This document shows positions 52,339 through 58,057 of a stretch of DNA of 58,057 nt, in pieces. Position 1 is the first letter of the stretch; every line of letters starts with the position of its first letter. Source of the DNA: Candidatus Obscuribacter sp. (GTDB lineage: Bacteria; Cyanobacteriota; Vampirovibrionia; Obscuribacterales; Obscuribacteraceae); assembly GCA_021772135.1 (NCBI GenBank), contig JADYXQ010000107.1, positions 1 through 58,057 on the forward strand. The letters run 5' to 3'. Both the position numbers and the translations under genes were made by a program. The notes under the pieces were generated by a model. The model was not told where the DNA came from. It did no database searches and saw nothing but the letters and a program-made list of their open reading frames with translations.

Positions 52339-54135
52339 ATGCAATCACCGCCAGGGGCTTTGTACAAAAGATTAATCGCAGGTCTATCACTTTCCTTATC
52401 GCTAGTTTGCAATTGCGTCCTCTACGCTACAGCTGCTGAGCCGGCGTCAATCAAGAGTGCGGTAGAAGAAGCGGCTACGCCAATTAAATCTACCGACGAC
52501 AAAGTGGTGCTTGAGGCCATGGAAGAAGAGCTCAGTCGCTCTATGGCCAAACTAAAAAACGTGGCCAGCGCACCGCTCTATTTCATTAGTTATAGTGTTT
52601 ACGACGTAGCCAGCCAGGATCTGGTGGCATCGTACGGGGCCATGGCCCAAGATGAAGAAAGTCATAACCGCAATTTATATGTTGAACTGCGCGTCGGCGA
52701 TAAAAACATGGACAATTCGCACCGGCTCAGAGGCTCGTTGCCGACAAAATCCCCATTGGCCTTTGGTCGTGGAGGCTTCGGCGGCGGTGCATTTCCTCTT
52801 GAAGATGATAAGGACGCCATTCGTAATCGCTTGTGGAATGCTACCGATGCCGCTTTCAAAAGAGCGCAGACCGATTACATGCAGATAAAAACCAATCGCG
52901 ACATTCGCATTGCCGAAGAAGATGCCAGCGGTGATTTTTCTGAGGCAGAAAAACAGGTCTATATCGAGCCGGTGGGCGACCTTGCTATTGATAAAAAGGC
53001 ATGGATAGAGCGCTTGCGCAAAGCTTCAGCCATCTATAAAGAGTTTCCTGAGATTGATGATTCTTCCGTCAATTTTGAAGTTGAGCAAGTGCGGCGCTAT
53101 CTAGTAAATTCTGAAGGCAGCCGCATTGAAGATAATCGCAAAAGTTTGCGCATTACCACCAGAGCCAATGCAGTGGCTAAAGATGGCATGGTAGTGCGAC
53201 TTTATGATGGCGTCGAAGTGCCGAAGGTCGAAGATTTGCCCAGTCAGGAAAAGATTGAAGCAATGGTGCGCAAGCTGGCCAAAGAAGTGGTCGACTTACG
53301 CAACGCACCGCCTGCTCAGCCATTTGTCGGGCCAGCAATTTTAAAATCCAAGGCCGCGGGTGTGTTTTTCCACGAAGTATTAGGTCACCGTGTGGAAGGC
53401 CACAGGCAGAAAGACGAAACCGAGGGCCGCACTTTCGCCCAGAAAGTAGGCGAGCAGATTATGCCGCCATTCATGTCGGTTTCTGATGACCCTACCCGCG
53501 ATACTTTTGACAAACATCCGCTGGTTGGTTACTACAAATACGATAATGAAGGTGTGCCTGCCCAACGTGTGCAACTGGTGGAAAAGGGCGTCTTGCGCGG
53601 GTTCTTAATGGGCCGCAGCCCCATTCGCAATTTTGACAAATCTAATGGTCATGGTCGCGGTGCGCCAGGGTCTGCGCCGGTAGCAAGGCAAGGAAATTTG
53701 ATTGTTGATAGCGACAATAGAGTAGCTAATACAAAACTACGCGCCATGCTTATTCAAGAAGCCAAAGCGCAACACAAGCCCTACGGGCTGATTATCGATG
53801 AAATCTCGGGTGGATTTACAATTACCCAGACTTTCATGCCCCAATCTTATTCGCTCTTACCTCTCAGAGTGACGCGAGTCTATGTAGACGGCAGACCCGA
53901 TCAGTTATCTCGCGGAGTGAACATTGTCGGCACGCCTCTCGGCTCGTTGGAGCGAATTATTTGTGCCGGTAAGGACGATGACACCTTTAACGGCCGTTGC
54001 GGTGCAGAGTCAGGCTGGGTGCCTGTTTCTGCCACGTCTCCCAGTTTGCTCGTGCGTACCATCGAATTAGAAAAAGAATACAAGCAACAAGATCAGCCAC
54101 CGATTTTGCCGCCACCGCCCGCAGAAAATAAATAG
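52339..54135 (+). CDS. Exported TldD-family metalloprotease with zinc motif
   Basis: TldD/PmbA-type metallopeptidase of about 598 residues. An N-terminal signal peptide (LIAGLSLSLSLVCNCVLYA) marks it for export, unlike cytosolic TldD. The zinc-binding HEXXXH motif HEVLGH lies at about residues 345-350, and the characteristic C-terminal region GNLIVDSDNRVANTKLRAML, ISGGFTITQTFMPQSYS and RGVNIVGTPLGSLERI is present. TldD proteases degrade unfolded or modified peptides; the substrate here is not known. The ATG at 52339 has GGAAGGA upstream; an adjacent TTG at 52336 is an alternative. The next gene is a paralogue. Confidence 0.9.
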   Translation: MQSPPGALYKRLIAGLSLSLSLVCNCVLYATAAEPASIKSAVEEAATPIKSTDDKVVLEAMEEELSRSMAKLKNVASAPLYFISYSVYDVASQDLVASYGAMAQDEESHNRNLYVELRVGDKNMDNSHRLRGSLPTKSPLAFGRGGFGGGAFPLEDDKDAIRNRLWNATDAAFKRAQTDYMQIKTNRDIRIAEEDASGDFSEAEKQVYIEPVGDLAIDKKAWIERLRKASAIYKEFPEIDDSSVNFEVEQVRRYLVNSEGSRIEDNRKSLRITTRANAVAKDGMVVRLYDGVEVPKVEDLPSQEKIEAMVRKLAKEVVDLRNAPPAQPFVGPAILKSKAAGVFFHEVLGHRVEGHRQKDETEGRTFAQKVGEQIMPPFMSVSDDPTRDTFDKHPLVGYYKYDNEGVPAQRVQLVEKGVLRGFLMGRSPIRNFDKSNGHGRGAPGSAPVARQGNLIVDSDNRVANTKLRAMLIQEAKAQHKPYGLIIDEISGGFTITQTFMPQSYSLLPLRVTRVYVDGRPDQLSRGVNIVGTPLGSLERIICAGKDDDTFNGRCGAESGWVPVSATSPSLLVRTIELEKEYKQQDQPPILPPPPAENK

Positions 54136-54149
54136 TGAAAAGGCATTGC

Positions 54150-55916
54150 ATGAAAACCAATTTTAATCGGCGAAAGTTTATCCGACCGCTTGCGATTGCG
54201 CTCTCAATTTATCTGACAACAGGTTGTGGCTCTGCGGTTTTGGCTGCATCTGAGTCTTCACAAGTCGGGCAAAATTTAGAAGCTGAGACCTATCAGAGCG
54301 ATGTGGTGATGCGAGCCATGAAAGATGAGCTTGACCGCTCTATGAAAAGTTTGAAATTGCCTAATTATCCACTGCCCTATTTCGGTTCGTGCACGGTTAC
54401 CGATGAGGAATTTGCGCAAATTAGCGCTTCGTTCGGTGCCCTTTCCATCAAAGATGTTTCTCGTAACCGCCAATCTGATTTTACATTGCGGGTTGGTGAC
54501 AAGCAGCTCGATAACACTACTGCTGGTGGCGGTGGCCTGCGGGCATTACTTGGTATGCAAAGCCGCTTAGTGCAGGAGGATAACTATGATGCCATTCGTC
54601 GTGACCTCTGGACCCAGGCTGACCGCAGCTATAAACAAGCTGTAGAGTCGTTAACCAGCGCCCGCGCGCAAATGAACTATGTTGATGTCGAAGACAAGCC
54701 TGATGCATTTTCTGACGCACCGACAATCGTCAGTGTCAAAAAGGAAGCTCATTTAACTGCCGACGTGGATGAGTGGGCTATGCGCGTCAAGGCACTGTCT
54801 GCGATTTTCAAAGAGTACAAAACCATCAAAGACTCTTCGGTCTATATGAATATACGAGCGCGGACAACGCGCCTTGTTAACAGTGAAGGCAGCATCGTCA
54901 AATATGGCGAGACCGGTGCCTTGATTTTCTTTGGTGCCAGTAGCCAGAACAAAGACGGCATGACCGTCTCAGATGGTGAGTTTCTGGCCGGTGAAACAGA
55001 ATCGACCCTGCCTTCTCAAGCCGAGATGGAAAAAGTAGTACGCAAACTTTGTGATCGTGTTAGTGGTTTAGTGGTGGCACAGCGCGCTCAAGAATATTCA
55101 GGGCCCGTGCTTTTTGAAAAAGAAGCGGCGGCAGAATTGCTTTCTTCAATGCTGCCTTCGCTAGTCTGTGCTCGTCATGAGATGGGCGGCGTGGGGGCCG
55201 ATGATACGCATAAACTGAATAAGCCAATTCTGGCCGGCAGCATTTCTGTGGTCGATGATCCGATTCAAAAAGAATTCAAAGCCAAATTTCTCAAAAGCGG
55301 CTGGGATATCGACTACGAGGGAGTAGCTGCCAGGCGGCTGACTTTAATCGATAAAGGTATCCTGAAGACACTCTGTAGCACTCGTACTCCTAATCGAGTG
55401 ATGAAAGTAAGCAATGGTCATAACCGCGGTGGTGCTGCCAGCCCCGGGCACTTATTTGTCAGCAGTGACGCCGGTACATCGTTCGCTGCATTGCGTCAAA
55501 AGCTTATTGAGGCCGGTAAAAAAGAGGGGCTCGAACACGTATTGATTGTCAGAAGAATCAGACCGTCATTTGCATCTGGTGGCCAGATGCTCGACGTGGA
55601 GAGATTCAATGGCAATAGTATTAGCCTTAATCAAGTCGTTAAAGTAGATGTGAAAACCGGTAGCGAACAACTGCTGCGCGGAGCACGTTTAAAGAATATC
55701 TCGAAGAAAAATCTACTCACCATGCAGGCTGCCAGTGACGATGCCGATGTGTATGTGGTCAACTTTCCCACTGATAATAGTTCCACCACTATTGGTATGG
55801 TCACTCCTTCTGTGCTGCTGGCAGACGTTGATTTTGCCAAGCCGCTTCATACCACAGAGAAGGCGCCCTACTTAGAAAATCCCTATTTTGAAGGCCAGAA
55901 TGGCAACGGTAAGTAG
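54150..55916 (+). CDS. Exported TldE-like paralogue lacking the zinc motif
   Basis: Homologous along its length to the preceding gene, with an N-terminal signal ending LTTGCGS that is lipobox-like. Where the partner has HEVLGH, this protein has LSSMLP within EKEAAAELLSSMLPSLV, so the zinc ligands are lost and it should be proteolytically inactive. The C-terminal half still follows the TldD pattern (RVMKVSNGHNRGGAASPGH). This resembles the TldD-TldE pairing, where the inactive member supports the active one. The ATG at 54150 has AAAAGG upstream with good spacing; the frame is also open from a GTG at 54135 that overlaps the previous stop. The stop lies 4 bases from the converging gene. Confidence 0.88.
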   Translation: MKTNFNRRKFIRPLAIALSIYLTTGCGSAVLAASESSQVGQNLEAETYQSDVVMRAMKDELDRSMKSLKLPNYPLPYFGSCTVTDEEFAQISASFGALSIKDVSRNRQSDFTLRVGDKQLDNTTAGGGGLRALLGMQSRLVQEDNYDAIRRDLWTQADRSYKQAVESLTSARAQMNYVDVEDKPDAFSDAPTIVSVKKEAHLTADVDEWAMRVKALSAIFKEYKTIKDSSVYMNIRARTTRLVNSEGSIVKYGETGALIFFGASSQNKDGMTVSDGEFLAGETESTLPSQAEMEKVVRKLCDRVSGLVVAQRAQEYSGPVLFEKEAAAELLSSMLPSLVCARHEMGGVGADDTHKLNKPILAGSISVVDDPIQKEFKAKFLKSGWDIDYEGVAARRLTLIDKGILKTLCSTRTPNRVMKVSNGHNRGGAASPGHLFVSSDAGTSFAALRQKLIEAGKKEGLEHVLIVRRIRPSFASGGQMLDVERFNGNSISLNQVVKVDVKTGSEQLLRGARLKNISKKNLLTMQAASDDADVYVVNFPTDNSSTTIGMVTPSVLLADVDFAKPLHTTEKAPYLENPYFEGQNGNGK

Positions 55917-55920
55917 CCAA

Positions 55921-57531
55921 TTATTTCACCTTGATACCAGTCTGAGTCTGGTCAAATCTTGTAGCCGACTCTAAATCGTCTTTAGCCAGGTCGAATTTAT
56001 TCAGTTTGGTGTAGCAATCGGCACGTCCACGGAACGCCTCTGGAGACCTGGGGTCGAGCTTCAGAAGCGTCGTGTAATCAGCTGCAGCTTTGTCGTATTG
56101 CGTCAGCGCATATTCGGCTTTAGCTCGAAAATCATAAAGCCGTTGTGCGTAATCGAGCTCAACGGAGGCATCACCAGTGGTGAGCTTGTCGATAAAAAGA
56201 GAACAATATTTTGCCACACTGGTTGCGTCGTTTAGCGCTTCCGATACTGCAATTCTTGCCATTATGAAAGTTGAATTGTCCGGCTCGATTTTGAGCAGTT
56301 TGTCTATTTCCGCCGCACATTCTTTCAGCCTGTGCGCCTTTGATAGACCTTCGGCAATGGCATAATAGACTCTAGTGTCGCCTTTTTTTCCTGCTAAAGC
56401 AGAAACTGATATTGCTCTAACTGGTTCGCCACCAAAATATTCAGCGCCGCCAATAGCCTTGAGGTCACCATAGTTTGGTGCGCCTGTGCGCGACAGATCT
56501 TGCGTTAGAGTGCGCTCTTTAGCAAGGTTGCTGTTATATTGTTCGAATTTCGCAATGGCCATGTAGTCGCTCAGTGACTCTTTGTAGCGTCCTAGCTGCT
56601 TTAGCATGCGAGCCCTTTGCAAATAGAAGTTGGCTTTTGCCAGATTTAAAGGTGATTTTTCTAGAGCTTTAAGCTCTTCCGAAATATTTTTCAGATTTTG
56701 CTCGTAGTTGTTTTGCGTATACGACATGTTATGAACATGGCAGCCCCGCCTCCGATCACCAAAGTTGTGCATCGTGCCTTCAGCTTTGCCTTCATTCTTC
56801 TGCAACTCTTTGGCCCTGGCAGTGTCTTTGGCAGACAAATCAAGCTTGCCCATTTTCTTGTAAAGCTGAGCGCGGTTGGCAAAGTTGATGCTATAGGTGG
56901 GCGAAATAGCGATGGCTCGTTCGTAATATTTCAGAGCTTCCACATTGCGGCCCAACATGCTCTCGTAGAAGGCACAAGTTGAGTTGTAGCGACTTGATTT
57001 TAAGAGCGGCTCCCGCGGTTCAGCTGGGTCAACCAGTTCTGCTTTCGAGCCTACAACGCTATTGCGCTTAAAGTATTCCATAGCCTTCGCCCAGTTTCGT
57101 CGCGATTCGAAGTCTTCGCTGGTGGCGTAGAGAATACGCGCATTTTTAGGAAAGAGCTGTGCCAGCACCTCAACGGTAGTCGGATCGAATATTGTGTCCG
57201 AAAGGTCGCCCTGATGAATTCTGAAAATTTGATGGCTGGTCTGGTCGGCGATCACAATTGATGTGCCATCACTTTTGGTGGCAACTTTATGTTTTTTGCC
57301 TTTTAATTCTTTGACCAGCGCCGCTGCGCGAAAAGCGGCATCTTGCGGTGAGGCTGCCACCATGTTGTATTCACCGGCATGAAAGGCGCGCTGAGGAACA
57401 TGTCTCATGGTCATTGCTTCGCGAGCCAGCGGATCTTCATGGGTGCTGGCCGCGGCTATTTGTGCGAGCGTGACACCACTAATTAACAGGCCGAGAATAG
57501 CAATAGTTGGCTTAATCAAGTGCAAGTTCAC
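55921..57531 (-). CDS. Exported TPR-repeat protein
   Basis: A signal peptide (LIKPTIAILGLLISGVTLAQ) precedes a protein of about 510 residues. Several TPR motifs are visible: YNSTCAFYESMLGRNVEALK near residue 180, ISPTYSINFANRAQLYKKMG near 212, and a C-terminal run ALTQYDKAAADYTTLLKLDP with AFRGRADCYTKLNKFDLAKD. The N-terminal 110 residues form a separate domain without a recognised motif. Its likely role is protein-protein contact outside the cytoplasm. It converges with the TldE-like gene, only 4 bases apart. Confidence 0.85.
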   Translation of the reverse strand: MNLHLIKPTIAILGLLISGVTLAQIAAASTHEDPLAREAMTMRHVPQRAFHAGEYNMVAASPQDAAFRAAALVKELKGKKHKVATKSDGTSIVIADQTSHQIFRIHQGDLSDTIFDPTTVEVLAQLFPKNARILYATSEDFESRRNWAKAMEYFKRNSVVGSKAELVDPAEPREPLLKSSRYNSTCAFYESMLGRNVEALKYYERAIAISPTYSINFANRAQLYKKMGKLDLSAKDTARAKELQKNEGKAEGTMHNFGDRRRGCHVHNMSYTQNNYEQNLKNISEELKALEKSPLNLAKANFYLQRARMLKQLGRYKESLSDYMAIAKFEQYNSNLAKERTLTQDLSRTGAPNYGDLKAIGGAEYFGGEPVRAISVSALAGKKGDTRVYYAIAEGLSKAHRLKECAAEIDKLLKIEPDNSTFIMARIAVSEALNDATSVAKYCSLFIDKLTTGDASVELDYAQRLYDFRAKAEYALTQYDKAAADYTTLLKLDPRSPEAFRGRADCYTKLNKFDLAKDDLESATRFDQTQTGIKVK

Positions 57532-57672
57532 AGCTCCTCTCGCTAGTGTCTTATTGTAGCTGCTTGACTTTGCTGTTCATGAAGTGGCAGCCGACGGCCA
57601 GGAAGCCCTGAGTTTATCGGCAGAGAAAAATAGCGCTAATTTTTGATGGATTGTCAGATGCCTGTTTTAGAC

Positions 57673-57681
57673 TGGTATAAA
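57673..57681 (+). promoter_or_regulatory. Candidate extended -10 promoter of the sirtuin gene
   Basis: TG-G-TATAAA fits an extended -10 element; TTGTCA 19 bases before it is a weak -35. Transcription would begin near 57688. Confidence 0.35.
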
Positions 57682-57731
57682 ACTATTATGGAAATTTGAC
57701 AGAATGAAGACTAGTATTTTGCGAAGAGCTT

Positions 57732-58004
57732 GTGAACGTCACTATTGAACTGGTAGCCGATTGGATTTCTAATAGCCGCAAGGTGGCGGTGCTCACCGGT
57801 GCGGGCATATCCGCTGAAAGCGGCGTGCCTACTTTTCGCGCCCACGGTCAAACAAATTCAGCCCAGGCGCCGCTCTGGGAAAAATTTGACCCAGCGGAGT
57901 TGGCCAGCGCCCGCGGTTTTAAAAAGCATCCTGACCTTGTCTGGCAATGGTACGACTGGCCGGAACGTGTCAATGACTTTGAGATAATTTCCACATTAGT
58001 TTAG
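57732..58004 (+). pseudogene. NAD-dependent deacylase (sirtuin), truncated
   Basis: The first 75 residues are a classic Sir2-family N-terminus: VLTGAGISAESGVPTFRA, followed by PLWEKFDPAELASARGFKKH and PDLVWQWYDW. A complete sirtuin needs about 230-260 residues including the catalytic His and NAD-binding loops, none of which follow. After WYDW the frame continues only to LV and a TAG at 58002-58004. The gene is therefore broken, probably by inserted sequence beginning near 57968. The GTG start at 57732 has AAGAG nearby. Confidence 0.8.
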
Positions 58005-58057
58005 TGTATTACTATTCACATTTTTGCCGATTTCGACTGTCGGCGGGTCCCCCAAAA
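57968..58057. mobile_element. Possible end of an insertion sequence
   Basis: The sequence from TGTCAATGACTTTGAGATAA onward is unrelated to the sirtuin it interrupts. It begins with TGT, contains ATTTCCACATT, and near the window end has a GC-rich GACTGTCGGCGGGTCCCCC segment. Such an arrangement recalls left ends of IS21-type elements. No transposase is in the window, so this rests on the interruption and resemblance only. Confidence 0.35.

Noticed and set aside
1..58057. CRISPR arrays, prophage or defence-gene clusters
   Set aside because: No regularly spaced repeats, phage structural genes or recognisable defence genes were seen; only a partial IS-like end occurs at the right edge.

Overview
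The window is a stretch of ordinary bacterial chromosome: about 50 protein genes on both strands, one tRNA, and compact intergenic gaps. Several features point to a Gram-negative cell: a TolC-type outer-membrane protein, lipoproteins with clear lipoboxes, and many exported proteins. The mix resembles non-photosynthetic relatives of Cyanobacteria (the Vampirovibrionia/Melainabacteria group, perhaps Obscuribacterales). That mix includes DUF4127, TldD-type exported proteins, an extended SecA and a GAF/GGDEF hybrid with a possible DICT-like N-terminus. This placement is an inference from general impression; no phylogenetic marker was aligned.

Layout. Positions 1-4144: patatin-like lipase (C-terminus possibly frameshifted), an acidic protein of unknown function, a metallo-beta-lactamase-fold hydrolase, and rlmN. 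4369-11016: a forward housekeeping run secA-tsaB-rimI, then a BioY-like membrane protein and a membrane-anchored metallophosphoesterase. 11009-12836: a membrane protein and a secreted matrixin-like protease, on the minus strand. 12984-14588: a structured leader or small RNA with an intrinsic terminator, then glmU. 14593-19129: an Sm-like small protein, a 60-residue protein, coaX, a cell-wall amidase, a DUF547 protein and tRNA-Ala(GGC). 19332-23464: an isochorismatase-like hydrolase, TolC, a HAD phosphatase and two small proteins. 23688-28425: a PucR/CdaR-type regulator, potA-potD without permease genes, and a methyltransferase. 28636-34161: a 1303-residue GAF/GGDEF/degenerate HD-GYP protein, a structured RNA region behind a strong promoter, and an SGNH/DltD-like protein. 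34256-40516: a minus-strand peptide-type ABC operon with two tandem binding proteins, two permeases and a small Cys-rich membrane protein. 40801-47216: small membrane proteins, a TPR protein, exported proteins of unknown function, a trypsin-like protease and a DUF4127 protein. 47496-52123: recJ, apt, birA and osmC. 52339-57531: a pair of exported TldD-like proteins (one with the zinc motif, one without) and an exported TPR protein. 57732-58057: a sirtuin gene cut off by unrelated sequence that may be the end of an insertion sequence.

Systems. Translation and RNA modification (rlmN, tsaB, rimI, tRNA-Ala), envelope precursor supply and cell-wall turnover (glmU, amidase), protein export (secA) and cofactor handling (coaX, birA, BioY-like) are the recognisable core. 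The accessory content is mostly envelope-directed: exported proteases, binding proteins, TPR proteins and small membrane proteins.

No large novel defence or mobile system was found. The observations most worth checking are two uncharacterised structured RNAs (12996-13097 and 32695-32934), a family of extragenic palindromes sharing arm sequences, the exported active/inactive TldD pair, and several genes below 60 codons.
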